DNA of 64,000 nt, from contig JAHRHY010000008.1 in assembly GCA_019671135.1 (NCBI GenBank), forward strand, positions 1,612,001 through 1,676,000, in the 5' to 3' direction. A model generated the notes under the pieces. The model ran no database searches and was not told where the DNA came from. It saw only the letters and a program-made list of their open reading frames with translations. Below, in pieces: positions 33,831 to 46,500 of this stretch (the stretch's first letter is position 1; each line of letters begins with the position of its first letter). A program made the position numbers and the translations under genes. The stretch is from Linnemannia hyalina (taxonomy: Eukaryota; Mortierellomycota; Mortierellomycetes; Mortierellales; Mortierellaceae).

Positions 33831-35561
33831 CAGCCCAGGGACAGCGCAGTTCCAGGTCACGCCGCCTCGGAAGTATGGTTAACAGAAGGGGTCAAACGAA
33901 AGACGAATAGAGTCAACCAAGGCATTGTGGTTACACAACTAAAAAAGGGACAGGGGCGTGATAAATTGACCGAACCAGCTGGTGAGGGGAGAATTGAAAG
34001 ATTCCCGTTTGCACTCATTCAGAGGGTAGGGATGGGCTGCAGAGAATATCAGCATGGGTGGATTGAATGGTACTGTCCACCCTGGTGAAGGACACACTGT
34101 GAGAAGATAGGACTCTCCCTCACTCTCTTCACCAGAGGCTAAAAAGTTATTTTTGCTCAATCGATCCCTGGCAAATACCACCTTCCTTTCTCCTGGGATG
34201 GCGATGCACACAGTACTGCACGTACATGCCCTTAAGTCATCGCCTCGTTATCGTCTTACTGTTTGTCGTCAACTGCTGTTGTACTATCTCTGTGGTATAC
34301 GTCAGTCGCAACTAAGTGACAAAGATTGACCTTTGCCCTGATATGCACTCCTGCTTACTGGTCCCTTTGAGTACCTCCCCTGATCCCTTACCTTCTCGAC
34401 ATCGCTTTTTTTCTCTCACTTTCGCCTCTCCTTGACCCATGTGCAATTGTATTCAGTTCATTCCTCCCTTTTTATGTGATCATGATCAACTTGGTTTTTT
34501 TCTTGGTGACCAAGTATGCGATCATTTGTTTGTTCCTACATCCGATCAGAAAATGAGCGATCTATTCAGTGGCAAAGAGCACCCCTTCACCGAATCCTCT
34601 TTTCTTTTTTGGTGGCAAAGCACAGTATAAAAGTTGCTTTGCCTCCCTTCACTCCTTTCTCTCTTTCTTTTTCGCCCTTCTTTTCTTCCCTTGCCTCTTT
34701 CTAGTCATCCACTGTAGTCTTTTTCACTTTTCTATTCCCATTTTACCTGTATCCCCTTGCATCGCATCTATTTATTCCCTGTACTTTATACCCATCTCAC
34801 GCCTTGTACTTCACATTCTTCCCTTCCTGTGCCCCTTTCCAACCACCACCACCTCCTGCCTCCTTCTTCTCCTCTCTGATCCAATTCGCGTTCAACCCTG
34901 CCCTCCTTCCTCTTTTCTTTCTGCTCCCCCCGGCAACCTTCTTCACCTGTTCTTATCCCTTTTTCGACCTATCCTCCGCTGCATCCTTGTCTCTGTTCCT
35001 TCCCCATTGGTCCCCTTTTCAAATCAGTCCCCTCTTCTTTCCTTCTTCTTCTTCTTCTTCCACCCCTCGCAATCCCCATCTTGCAGCCCGCATATCTCCT
35101 TTTCTCCTCAACACATGCAGAGACAGAAAGAGAGAGACAGAGACACAGACAGCCATACATACACACACAGGCAGAACGACAGAACGAGACAGACCGACAG
35201 ACTGACGGTCAGATAATCCAACAAACTAGCCGCACATTCTAGTCAGGAGGCGAACCTTACCTTTTCAAGAAGCATCATCGTCAACAGCAAAAGGGCATAA
35301 ACTCACCTTTATCGACGTAATACACATCTCAACATTCATCAACAACAAACAACATAACCGTCGGCGCTTCTGCTTCTTCACATTTCATCTTCCTTCTTGT
35401 TCTTCTTCTTCCCTCCTCTATCTTCCTTGCCTCTCCTTCTTTGCGGACCCCCTTGGCCACATCACCACCCCTCCGACACACTTGCATTCGAACACACATA
35501 CTCCACCCTCAACAGTTACTCACACTTACCATCCACCCACATACAACAAACAAGCATACAG
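33831..35561. other. intergenic region and pyrimidine-rich 5' leader of the C2H2 gene
   Basis: The left part (to about 34210) may still be decayed repeat sequence. From 34380 the plus strand becomes strongly C/T-rich (CTTTCTT, CCTCCTTC) with an AGAGACAGA stretch at 35115-35215, as in long fungal leaders. No tRNA or protein gene seen. Confidence 0.5.
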
Positions 35562-36099
35562 GTAAGCATCCAAAACTATATCTTGTCCGTCCCATTCTCA
35601 TTGCCACACTTTCTACTTTCCTTCCTTCCCTCCCCCCGATTCCCTTCCCTCGCCTTTTTTCTTTCTTCCCGTTCACGTCTCTTTTTTTTTGTATTCTTCT
35701 TTTCTTTTTCTACTGTCGCCTTCGTTCTTTCTTTTCTCTTCTTCGTTTTCTTTCTTTCCTCCTCTCTTCTCTCTTCTCTATTCTTCTTACTTTCGTTCCA
35801 CTGTATAACTTTTGCCCTTGCCGTGTGAAAAAATTTCAACCACATCCACTATCTCATCGCATTCGGCTGACACCACTTCCTTTTGTGTGTTTCCCTTTAT
35901 TATTTTCCTCTTCACTCTCTTTCTCTCTCCCTCTCTCATCCTCTTACCTCTCACCCTAATCCAATCCTACCACCCTACTTGTCAACCCTCCTCCTCCTCC
36001 CCCTCTTTCCCTCCTCGTTCAGTTTTCCTTTTTTCTTCCGTAACCACTTCCCGCATTTCGAACATCCTCCATTTCTCCCCTCTACTTTAACTCACACAG
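35562..36099 (+). other. probable 5' UTR intron of the C2H2 gene
   Basis: A consensus donor (CATACAG then GTAAGCATC) at 35562 pairs with a strong acceptor (polypyrimidine tract then CTCACACAG) ending at 36099; an alternative acceptor AATAG ends at 36126. It removes the long pyrimidine-rich stretch and places ATG 36130 early in the second exon. Confidence 0.6.
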
Positions 36100-36129
36100 C
36101 CATCGCCCATAACTTAAAAATAATAGACA

Positions 36130-39000
36130 ATGCTGGCTCACAACAAGGTCCAAAGCGGCAACAGCCAGGATCACTACCAACTCCCTCCTCCTCAACAGCA
36201 GCCCCAGCGACACGAGCACCGCCAATTCGTACACCAACGCCAACTCCCAGAACACGAGCACGGCCGATTGGGCCCACAATTCGCCCCCGAGGCACAGGCC
36301 CCCCAAAAGCGCATATGTCACCAAGAGGACGAACACGAACGTCATTACTCTGTGGGACAAGGCCCTCTCCACCATCTCCAACATCGCGCGCGGTCGCATA
36401 GGCAAGTCGATCTCTCTCGCCCTAGAAATCGGAGCTCCACCATCCATCCGACCATCGCCAACATGGTCTCGCCCATGTCACCACACCGCCCTCGTTCTCA
36501 CCCTTACTCCTTCGCACCACCTCCAATTTCGACGACGACGGCGACGACAACTCCCCCTCGCGCATCATCGGCCTATCGCTCCTTTTCTCCGTCCTCGTCC
36601 TCATCGTCCTCGTCCTCATCGTCCTCGTCCTCTTCCTCGAGGAATGTATCTCTGTCTCCTGGTCTGGAATCGGAAGCAACGATGCTTCACCATACCTCTC
36701 GCGGCCATTCTGCGTCACAAAGGGGAGATGAGATGGCAGAGGTGATGAAACAGGAATATGATATGGAGGAGCTTTCGTACGACTCGATGATGGATCAATG
36801 CGAACCACAGCGGGAGTGGTCAACATCCTCATCCCAACATACCAATTCGCCCTCCCCTGTCATGTGTAGTTCAGCTTACTCTGTTCCAGTCCAGGAAACT
36901 TCCCCATACCAACAACACCCGTCTCTTCAGAAGCATAACCGTTATCGGAGGGAGTCTGAGGAAGAGGACCAGCAAGAGTTAAAGGTTGAGAAAGAAGGAG
37001 ACCATCAATTGAAGCAGGAGCAGCCGTTTGATGATCAATACACCCACACTTCTCTGTCACACGAACAGCATCCTCGCAGCAGTCAGCGACACTGGCAGCC
37101 ACAGCGTTGGGAGCAACATGACCAGCAGCAGCAACACAATGATCGCAAACGTGAATACGACCATGGTCTCGACGGGGAGCAGCAGCAACAACGGCGAGAA
37201 GAGCACATGATCCAACCACCATCACCTACTTCAGACAATTGGAATCGTCTCTCCCGCCGCCGAGGTTCCGGGTCCACAGACTATTCAACGACAGCGACAG
37301 TATCAGCACCAGTATTACCTTCACCCTCTGCCCTGTTGTCATCTGCAGCACTCCCATTACCGTCGTTGTCGTTCTCGTCGATCTCTTTAACAAGACGAAT
37401 GGCTAATCTCTATCCACCACGCAAGCAACAACAATCTTCACACACTATCAACCCTGTTCCTAATAGCCCCAACAATGCAACAAGTTCACCACCACAACAT
37501 TCTTCCCTCTTGCCTTCCACTTCCACTTCCTCCCCCACAATCACCGCCTCATCCTCATGTCTTCCACCTCTTCGCCAATCAACAGCAGCCGCATCAGCAG
37601 GGGCAGCAACAACAGTAAACTCTGCCAGTAACAACACCACGCATGCGCCCTCTCGCTCTCTTCCTTTTGCATTATCGTCCTCGTCAAGAGAGAAATTGGC
37701 GTCCGGTAGCAGCGGTCGTTCTCTTCCGCCTCCTTCTCTACATTCAACAACAACAACAGTAGCATCCACTTCATCTCTTTTTTCTTCAGCAGCACAACAA
37801 TATCAACATACACAGCCACCTTCCCCTACAACAAAACGCCCAATTGACGTCTCAGAGGACAACGTATCCTATGAATATCGAAGCAAAGCCCAGAGGATGC
37901 TTTATGAGCGTCATCCGCCTTCGCCTATCGACAACACCAACAACAACGGTCGATCGGCCAGCTCTTCACCCCCGGCCCCTCGTTTATCCCATGTCTCCGA
38001 TAGAGAGCACTCGGCCCCTCCGTCCCCTCCTTCTCCTTCTCCTCCTGTTCATGCGACCACCACCCTTGCCAACCGCGCCTCTTTTGGGTCCTTGAGGGAG
38101 TACCAGTCTGATAGGCGTCAGCATTACCACTCTTATCAGTCCCAACAGCAGCAGAACCAACGCCAGGAGCAGCAGACACAACATCGACACCAGTATCCAC
38201 AGCAAATGTCACTCCCGCTTACGTCTTCTCTGTCGCAATACGAGCTCGAGAACCGATTGCCCCAGATAGGTCGACCTCAACAACAGCAGCAGTCTAATCA
38301 ACAGCACCCTCAGTCATACCGACACTCGTACCCTCAACACGGACATCGTTCTGGCTCAACCGGTCTTGGACTCGAACAGCCAAAGCTGTCGTCCCTCGCG
38401 TTCTCTCAGCGCCAGCCTATGGAATCCGAATCATCTGCCTCATCTGATCGGTCTTCCAACAGTGGGTCGTCAGGTTCGTCGTCTTCCAACAGTGGAACGT
38501 CAGGTTCGTTGTCTTCCAACAGTGGGTCGTCAGGTTCGTCGTCATCCAACTCGGCGGCCTGCTCTCTCGCGCCTCGTCTTCCCACACCCTCTACTATAGG
38601 TGGTGATCGCGTCCACAGTCAAATAGTGCCTGCCCCTTCCTCTGCCCACCAACAACTCCAAAGGCTCCAACCACTCCCAGGAACCGAGGGCATGACGGTT
38701 GTCAAGAACGACGAAGGAGCCATCATGGTCTACAACCCCGCCACAGATGCAATGACCTTCCGCTGTGAACTCTGTCCCGGCGAATCCTTTGGCCGGATCC
38801 ATGACCTCAAACGACACCAGGCCTCCAAACACCAGGAAATGACCTGGCCCTGTGATTTCTGTCATCGCCCCTTTGTGAGACGCGACGCGCTGTTGAGACA
38901 TTATACCGTCAAGGCCGCGAGAGATGACGGACTGCACCCGGCGACGCATGAAGTTGAAAAATTGTTGGCTGCGAGGGCGAAGGCTAAGATGTTGTATTGA
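36130..39000 (+). CDS. Gln/Ser-rich protein with two C-terminal C2H2 zinc fingers, likely transcription factor
   Basis: One long open frame of 956 codons. The start ATG has a favourable context (GACAATG). Most of the protein is low complexity: poly-Ser near residues 157-172, Gln/His-rich blocks (RHWQPQRWEQHDQQQQ), Pro/Ser-rich regions and a threefold SGSSGSSSSN repeat. At the C-terminus, FRCELCPGESFGRIHDLKRH (about 877) and WPCDFCHRPFVRRDALLRH (about 908) form one standard C2H2 finger and one whose last His is displaced by an insertion (YTVKAARDDGLH). This fits a sequence-specific DNA-binding factor with a disordered activation region. Oddity: between about 36180 and 36420 the third-position GC bias fits a different frame, so the first 100 residues are uncertain. 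Confidence 0.78.
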   Translation: MLAHNKVQSGNSQDHYQLPPPQQQPQRHEHRQFVHQRQLPEHEHGRLGPQFAPEAQAPQKRICHQEDEHERHYSVGQGPLHHLQHRARSHRQVDLSRPRNRSSTIHPTIANMVSPMSPHRPRSHPYSFAPPPISTTTATTTPPRASSAYRSFSPSSSSSSSSSSSSSSSSRNVSLSPGLESEATMLHHTSRGHSASQRGDEMAEVMKQEYDMEELSYDSMMDQCEPQREWSTSSSQHTNSPSPVMCSSAYSVPVQETSPYQQHPSLQKHNRYRRESEEEDQQELKVEKEGDHQLKQEQPFDDQYTHTSLSHEQHPRSSQRHWQPQRWEQHDQQQQHNDRKREYDHGLDGEQQQQRREEHMIQPPSPTSDNWNRLSRRRGSGSTDYSTTATVSAPVLPSPSALLSSAALPLPSLSFSSISLTRRMANLYPPRKQQQSSHTINPVPNSPNNATSSPPQHSSLLPSTSTSSPTITASSSCLPPLRQSTAAASAGAATTVNSASNNTTHAPSRSLPFALSSSSREKLASGSSGRSLPPPSLHSTTTTVASTSSLFSSAAQQYQHTQPPSPTTKRPIDVSEDNVSYEYRSKAQRMLYERHPPSPIDNTNNNGRSASSSPPAPRLSHVSDREHSAPPSPPSPSPPVHATTTLANRASFGSLREYQSDRRQHYHSYQSQQQQNQRQEQQTQHRHQYPQQMSLPLTSSLSQYELENRLPQIGRPQQQQQSNQQHPQSYRHSYPQHGHRSGSTGLGLEQPKLSSLAFSQRQPMESESSASSDRSSNSGSSGSSSSNSGTSGSLSSNSGSSGSSSSNSAACSLAPRLPTPSTIGGDRVHSQIVPAPSSAHQQLQRLQPLPGTEGMTVVKNDEGAIMVYNPATDAMTFRCELCPGESFGRIHDLKRHQASKHQEMTWPCDFCHRPFVRRDALLRHYTVKAARDDGLHPATHEVEKLLAARAKAKMLY

Positions 39001-39505
39001 GTTCTTTTTATACGGTATTCAAATAACCCTAATATACGTTTCTTTCTTTAGTTCGCTCATTCTTTCACCATAATTATTAACCACTATTCTCTGTAAGAAG
39101 GAGTAGGTGTGTATCAAAAATAATAAGCGTCGCGCGAAAAATGAAGCTCTTTGATCGCGTCGCGTCATATTCGAAACATTTTTTTTTTGTTTCAAACAGA
39201 AAGCTATTAATATACAATTTGTAGGCTCGCGCTTTAGGCCTTGTGGTGATCGGTTAAACGAATGTAATACTTCAAAAAAGTGCCCCAGGTTCGAGCAATT
39301 CGTACGTAACCCAGGTAACATTCCGGAGTCTCTACTGTTTCCCTTTGTAGCCGGGTACTATCACTTGGACGCGATGGCGGCTGAAAACATGTCAAGCATT
39401 CGTATTGGAGTGTTTGCTGAACCAGGAGAGGCCAATATATCTTCAACCAATCAACGCGGACGGCTCATAGCACTGGAAAACAGCATCTGCCGCTTCTCTC
39501 CAACA
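39001..39505. other. 3' flank of the C2H2 gene, AT-rich, no gene seen
   Basis: AT-rich sequence with an ORF of 70 codons on the minus strand (39234-39446) that shows no known motif. It probably belongs to the repeat patch that follows. Confidence 0.4.
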
Positions 39506-39583
39506 CGACGACCAGTACCTGTTCTACCTCTGCGACGAGCAGTACCTGCTCCACCTCTGCGATGGGCAGTACCAGTTCTATTG
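39506..39583. repeat. 27 bp tandem repeat, three copies
   Basis: Three imperfect 27 bp units (39506-39532, 39533-39559, 39560-39583) with core CAGTACCTG/CTACCTCTG. Read on the minus strand they give a nine-residue AEVEQVLL-type repeat that extends the open frame behind the transposase remnant. Confidence 0.8.
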
Positions 39584-39589
39584 CGTCAA

Positions 39590-39850
39590 AACCCAGAATC
39601 GGTGTAGAGCCACCTTTATTCTTAATAACTGCTTTCATTCTCTCGGGCATGGTATTGATGAGTTTGTCGAGGTAACCCTTGGAGATATTTTTCCATTCCT
39701 CGTTCAGGGCCGTGATCATGTTGGTGGTGGGGGGGGGTTGAGATCTGGAACTGAGCCGGCCACTTGAATGTCTCTAGCAATTGCTTCTCCCTCCATGTCT
39801 TTGACTACTTGTGCACGATGAATAGTAACCTCATCCTCCATCAAAAAACG
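39590..39850 (-). pseudogene. Tc1/mariner transposase remnant (C-terminal part)
   Basis: The minus strand reads TIHRAQVVKDMEGEAI, then VPDLNPPPPTN (compare SPDLNPIE of Tc1 transposases), then ALNEEWKNISKGYLDKLINT and MPERMKAVIKNKGG, matching the conserved Tc1 end (EEWxxIPxxxIxxLIxSMPRRxxAVIxAKGG). The middle is shortened, the catalytic domain upstream is unreadable, and a poly-C tract interrupts it. No inverted terminal repeats were found. Dead copy. Confidence 0.75.
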
Positions 39851-39884
39851 GCGTTAGAGGTCTGTTCAAGAAAATCCATGCAAA

Positions 39885-40534
39885 CCCCCCCCCCCATTGT
39901 AGACGATCTCCACAAAGTCCACGGACTTTGTTTTCGACCCCGAGGAAAATAACAAACAAGATTTGGACATACACTGCTTCCAACAAAAAAAATAATCGTA
40001 GCTCTCCGTAGAGTAGCGCCATGACCATTTTCAAATATATTGATCGGGAGATCGCAGATCTGCGAGATATTCACTACTTTGTCTTTTCTCGCTGAGCCTG
40101 GCGGAGTTTAATATGATGAAGGGAAGCCGAGGGCCGGCGTGTGCCAGAGCCTTTCAACTCTAAAGAGAATGATATAAGGCCCTCAACATACACAACCAGC
40201 GTCAGTGGAGTGCACTAAAAGGGTGTTAAGATATTTAACTCCTGATCTCACTTGCGGAAATGCTTTGCATTCAATGGAACAAGTCTGCTCTCTGTAATCA
40301 TCCGTTCCCTTTGGCACCAGTCTGCCTTTCTCCGGGTGCATCATTTTCTCACGTATGCCTTTCTTATTATAAATGCTTCTGTTCATCATAAACATTCCAA
40401 CAAACTTTGCCGCTCGAGTGTCATTGTTTATGAGAAAGTGGGGGGGGGGGGGGGCCAAGGGTCCCTAAGAATAATAAGTTTTACTTGAGTTCTCAATCAA
40501 ACCCTTCTCTGCCTCTTGCTACTCGCCCCCGATC
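39885..40534. other. repeat-derived region with poly-C and poly-G tracts
   Basis: Eleven C at 39885-39895 and fifteen G at 40440-40454 (nine G also at 39729-39737). The remaining sequence carries only short ORFs and is probably decayed transposon plus the 3' flank of REV3. Confidence 0.6.
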
Positions 40535-43500
40535 TCAAAATTCCAGCTCCTCCAACTCACGCAGCACCCTCTCGTTCTGCTGATGAGCAACAACAACCGC
40601 ATCCTGTGCTCTCCGTCTCTGCCAAAACACCGTGCACTCCAAGCTCTCACACGCCACCACTTCCGTCCCTATCACATCACCACCTGGATACCCCACGCCA
40701 ACAACAGCGGCTCCACCCTTCGACGACGATGACGATCCTTTTCCTCCACCAACTCTGACGCCAGCTCCACCAGAGGGCGCAGCACGACAGCAGGAACTGC
40801 AGACATCCACCGCTGCGCGGAACAACTTTTCGGCGTTCGACAATCGAGTCTGCATCGCAAAGATAGAGTTGGCTCGACCATAGTCACTCGAACAGTCCGT
40901 GCACACATCTACTTTTTCACAACACACAATTCATGCCTTGGGGTCAGTCTCGAAGCTTAAACGCAAACCCGTCGCCAAAAAAAATAATAATCAGATGCGC
41001 GTTGAAACGAAAAAAAAAAAAGTTACCTGAACCAGACTTCTTGCCAACCACGAGTTTGCCACAGACAATACATGACTGACTCTGGTAGTATCGATCAATT
41101 CGCGATCCAACGGAGACGAACCCTTTGCCACCACGTCGTCGCTTAGGCTTAAACTTTGGAGGTCCCAAAGGTGCCATAGGTCCAAATGACGGCCCGATTG
41201 CTACATCATGGCCGGCTCCTGATGCATTCGTTGTTCCAGCTTCAGATCCAGAAGGAGGGACGACTTCTTGACCGGCTGCGTCACCAAGGTTAACCTCAGC
41301 GGCGGCCTGGTGATGCTGAGCCGCCATCACAGCGGCTGTCTGCTCGTTCGGAACGACATTAGCCGCCGACGATGGTGCACCAACTCCTAGCGCGGTCATG
41401 GGAATGGCTCTTTGAACTCTCGGCATCTCATCATACCAAGCCTTGACATCCGCACCAGCGAGCTGCAGAATTCTCTCCAACGAAGGAATGATATGCTTCC
41501 TGATGTAGTATTCGCCGTTCAGTCGGAGGTCCTTGTTCCTGAGGAGCTCTTTAGGTTCTACGATTTGATCCGTCAATCGGGCGCTGGGGTCGCCATAGAC
41601 AACCACATAGGGAACGCGTTCAGCGTACTGGGGCTTTGACCGAGGGTCCAGCTCCATCCTCCTCTCCGACACAACCGCACCTGGTGGCGGGACTCCCTTC
41701 TCACTGAAGAGTAGAGCATGAAAGTAGAAGGGCAATGGTGAGAATCTGGCCAAGCAAGAAGCATTATACAAAACTCTGCGACTCGGAAAATGGCCATTAC
41801 CTGTATTTCCCAAGTTTGACTTCCTTGCCAAACATTAAGTCGGGGACAGGAACATGTCCCCCAAGAATCTTGCCAAGTTGACGCACCAAGTACGCCTTAA
41901 CAAGGGACAAGTCTTGTGTACGAAACATCGTCCTATAATTAGGTTACAATAAACAAACGACCATTGATCAACAACTTGCCCAACATTTCAAATGTGCAAA
42001 AACGCGAAGTAGCAAAATTAAACACAAGACTTACTTGACACAGGTTTCCATGATTTTCTGGACGGCAGGCACACCGTCGCGACGAATGGTCTCAATACCC
42101 TTGGCATCAAAGATCGGCTCAACCTGCCCAGGTGTCTCATACGACGACCCAACATACCGCTTCTTGGTGACCAAAAAGCAAGGATGATAGACCTTCTCAA
42201 ATTTGAGTTTCACCGGTCGAGGGTTCATCCGCGTAATGGTCTCCGAGATATCATATCCAATCTCAAACGCTTCCTGTCGCGTCCGCCCCTTGAGCTGCAC
42301 AAACATACTGTCTGTGTCACCATAGACAACGCGTGCATCCCATTTCGGGTTCTCGTTCACGTACCGGATCGATCGCTCGAGGGTCTCACGCGCTGAGAGC
42401 ACGATCGAGTCTGCAATCTCGACACCGGGCATCCGACCAGAGAATGAGGCACAGGTGTAACCGTATGTGACGTTGGCGATTAGTTTGAGTGACAGCTGAC
42501 GGGCCTCCAGCAGTTTGAGAAGCGACTTGTTGTTGGGGTATTCCTTCATCGCCTTCTTGACCATGATCCGAGTGTCCAAAATCTCTGAGAGCATTCTCGC
42601 CAAAAGACTCTGCCGAATCTCCTGGTTCACATACATAACATGATTCGGCGCGACTATCGGCAAATATCATGGAGCAAAAAAGAAGTTAGCCACGCCTCAC
42701 GCATTCGACATGCGTTCAACAAACATGGTAAATGGAGACAAATACGTACTGTTTAAGTGATTCTGCATCAAAGGAAGGATCCCATCTTGAACAACATAAT
42801 CCGTCATGACTCCCAGTTTGGTCCCTCCTCCAAGCTTGCCTAAGCACGTCGAATAACAATAGTTGTAGGCAATCATGACACTCGGGTACAAACTCTGGAA
42901 ATCCAAGACAACAACAGGGTCCTCGTAGAATCCAGATTCGGGCTCCATGACCATTGGGATCGCCTCTGCTGCCCTCTGAGCGCCCACTTGAGCTCGGCTC
43001 GGAGAGATCATGATATAGTTCTCTGGTTTGGACAGGCGGATCATTAACGACTCGACCTTGTACTGCGATCCACGAGAGATGACACTGAAAAAATCCACTC
43101 CGAAGACTCGAGCAAACTCGCTTGTTCGAGAGATCAGCTCCTGGGACTCGATCAGCTGGAGCACGTACTGGACTTGGTGGACGTAGTTCTTGATGACCCG
43201 AGATTGGTGCAGGGCAGACTCGTCAGTCCACCACTTCGTAAGTGTCTCGAACGAGTAATGAGGGATCCTATGGAACATAGGCACAAACGTCAATTGGCTG
43301 GATCAAAACTTCCCTCCCATACCCAATCTACTCTTTACACACGCCTCTGTTCTCACTCACCTTTGTTGGAGAACATGAAATACTACGTTGCAGTATCCAT
43401 AGTTCGTCAGAGCAACCTCTCCACGGATCAGTCGCCAGACATTGAAAACATGCCGTCCCACAACCTTCAACCCAGAGTTCTTTCGGCTATTGAACGAATT

Positions 43501-46500
43501 CTGGGCCTCCATTGCGCTCTTGGACAAGATAGGGGCTTTGAGGGGTCGGACACGAGAGATTAGCTTGGTCATGTCCAACGAGAACGCTGCCTGATACCGA
43601 TCTACTAGATACCCCCACGATAGGTTGTTAACCTCGTAACCCGCAAGAATGTCGGGATCCAGTTGCCGGACACGGTCAATGACAGCGTTCATCATCGCAC
43701 CCTCATCCAATGCAATCTCGACGCTCACTCCCAGTGGGCCCAAGGCCAGCTTCTTAAGCATGCCAGACCCCTCATAGGTGATGATGCCTACATGGAAACT
43801 GTAGACGCAGTATGAACAAACATATTGATACGCAAGCGTAATGACACATCGAGTCAACAATCCATCTCATCGACAAAGCACATCATTCTTGTATCTATTC
43901 TGACTTACCCAGGTACCCATCCATTCGAGGCGAGACCTTCGCGTTCAGTCTGCCAGCAGTAGAACACAGCCAAGATAGGATCAGTTTTCGGATCAGGCAA
44001 CAAGCCGCCTCTCGTTCGACAGTGCACTTCCATACTCAACACGTCCAAATAGTCCTTCTCAATCGCAGCTGAACCAGCAACCTTGGTAGGAGTGTTCTTG
44101 CAGCCAAACGGATTCTTTTGAGTCGGCCCCTCGATCTGTGAAATCTTCTCTCGCTTCTGTTGCGTCGAAGCTTCCGCCGCCGATCTCAAAGACGCCTCGA
44201 CCCTCTCCTTATCCTCCTTCAACCAAACCAGGGCCTCTGCGTAAGAAGGCGGCCGCAAGTTGGGCTCCCAGTGTTGATACCCTGCTCCAAGTGGCAATTT
44301 CTTGCCCAGATCAAACTTGCCTTTGAACAGCGGCGTGCTCTTGAGCCCTTTAGATTGCAACCGAAATTCCTTGCCACCAAAAACCTTAGCCTTGGAAGGG
44401 ACATCGGCCTCGTTGGAAAAATAGGGCTTTTGATGAACGCGATTTGGAAGTCCAAGTTCCGGCAAAGACGACATGAGGCTCTTTGTCGTAGGCGGTGCGA
44501 AAGAAAACTGGTAAACCTGGATGTCTGACGCCTCCCCATGACCGCCTGTCAGTGCTTGAGCCAAATGTGGGTTATAGGGTATCTGTGGCGCATTCTGCAA
44601 CGACGAAGACATATGCTGAGGAGGTGACGAGCTGTGCCCAGATATCAGAGGTGAATGCTGCTGAGCTGGTTGCGGTGATGGAAACGGTTCCTTGGGTGGC
44701 GTGCACGCTTCAATCTCATCCGCAATGATCGAATCATCCACCAGAACTCCACTCGAAAGCCTGTCGAGCGACTCAGAATGCTCAGCCTGGTGGCCACGAC
44801 TATGCCCAGACTCGACGCTACCCTCCCTCTTCACATCTCGTTCCTCCAGCAGCTCTGCCAGATCGGATTTCCTGACGAACACTGTCTCGTTGATTATGTC
44901 CAGATCTGACATGACTCCAGCCGAACGCTTCCGCTGTGAGGATCGGCTCATCTCAGGACTGGTCTGCGGCGTGCTTGAGGACGGAGAAGTAAGCATCTGT
45001 CGACTGGTGTTGCTGATGGATGAGTTGGCCTTGGCCAGAGTAGAGTGGGCGAGTAAAAGGTCCGGTGATCGGGGGCGAGGAGGGGAGAAGAAAAAGTCGG
45101 GATTGCTCATCTCTGGAGAGGGCGAGGACCAAACTTCCTCCAACGTAGAGAGAAAGTAGTTCTGTCGCGGAGAAGGTGGTGAAACAAGATCACGGGGTGG
45201 TGAGGAAGGTCCGAGAGGTGCCTTGGAAGCAGGTGGGATGTCCACTGAAAAGACATCTGGCTCATCGCCAGTCAATTCTTCCATGGGAAGATCGCCGAGC
45301 TTCTCATTCTCAGCATCCTCTGCAACTCCGTCATCGAAATCCTCGATTGGATCATCCTCGACCTCCTCATACATCTTTGGTGCATATCTGGCGGTTTTGA
45401 CGGGGGTTTGAGGCTTCTTGGTAGGAGATTGAGAAGAGCGACTCGAAGATGACGGTGTCGATGGGGCCTCCCTCTTGGGAATCTCAACGCAGTCGAAAAT
45501 ATATCTGCCTCGAAAAGTCTCCATAGGATTGACCTCATCATCCGGTGTCGAATATGAAACCGGCGAAGAAACTTTCAACAAACGAGATGCAGGCGCTTTG
45601 GCTGGAGAGTCACGAGCAACTGATGCGACTGGTTTTGAGGACGAGGCTCCTGCTGTGCGTGACCGTTGGCGAGTCAAAATTGGTGGCGTCGCTGGTTTCA
45701 AACGCTGTCCACCTGATCCTCCAGCAGGCTCCAGGTCGCGAAATCGCTTGGCTTTGGGGCTCTGTTCAATCGGTGCCACGATGTTTGACGATATATCACG
45801 ACCTCGCTTGCGCCTTATGGTTATCTTCTTCCACTTGTCCTCGTCCGTCTCCTGCTTTTTGCCTGCACCATCCTCATCACGAAGATCGCCACCACCGTCA
45901 AACTGTGGAATATGGTCGTCGTCCGTCTGTTGACCTAAAGCATCGTCTGTTCGGTAGCCTGGTCCTTCATCAGAAGTAGGGTCTGCTAGTTCGGAATCTG
46001 AGGCCTCGAGATCATCCCAATGCTCCGCCTCATCCATAAAGTCCTCCTCCTGAAAGTCGTCAATGTCCATTTCAGGCAACGGGAAAGAATCTTCATCGTC
46101 ATCCTGCTCGTCAATCCCTCCGAGACCTGTCAGACCTTTGAATGTCTCCTTCCGCGTGTCCATGTTGTCCTCATCAAACTTGGCAGCCTAACTCGAGATA
46201 CCATAAGTCAACGTCAGTTTCCAAGCAGTGCGGACAAAATTACTACGCGACCATATGCGATTTTTGCGTCGCTACATACCGTCTGGGACTGGAGAATGCT
46301 CTCATCGACAAAGATCGAACTATCCGACTCGTCAATCACAAATGACGCGTCATGTGAGACATGCAACTGCGTCTGATGCCTGGACGGCTCCTCCGACTCT
46401 GGGACCAATCTTGGACACATAAACTCGACACTCTCATAGGCCGTCATCAACGACTCGGCAAGAGGATCGTCTTTGGTTCTGTAATTGTCAAAGTCACCCT

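Noticed and set aside
36082..36447. 121-codon minus-strand ORF with membrane-like segments
   Set aside because: It uses the complement of a GC-rich coding region open in all frames, and has no splice or family support.
39235..39310. Possible tRNA, because of GGTTCGAGCAATT
   Set aside because: The B-box match is incomplete, and no A-box or acceptor stem could be paired.
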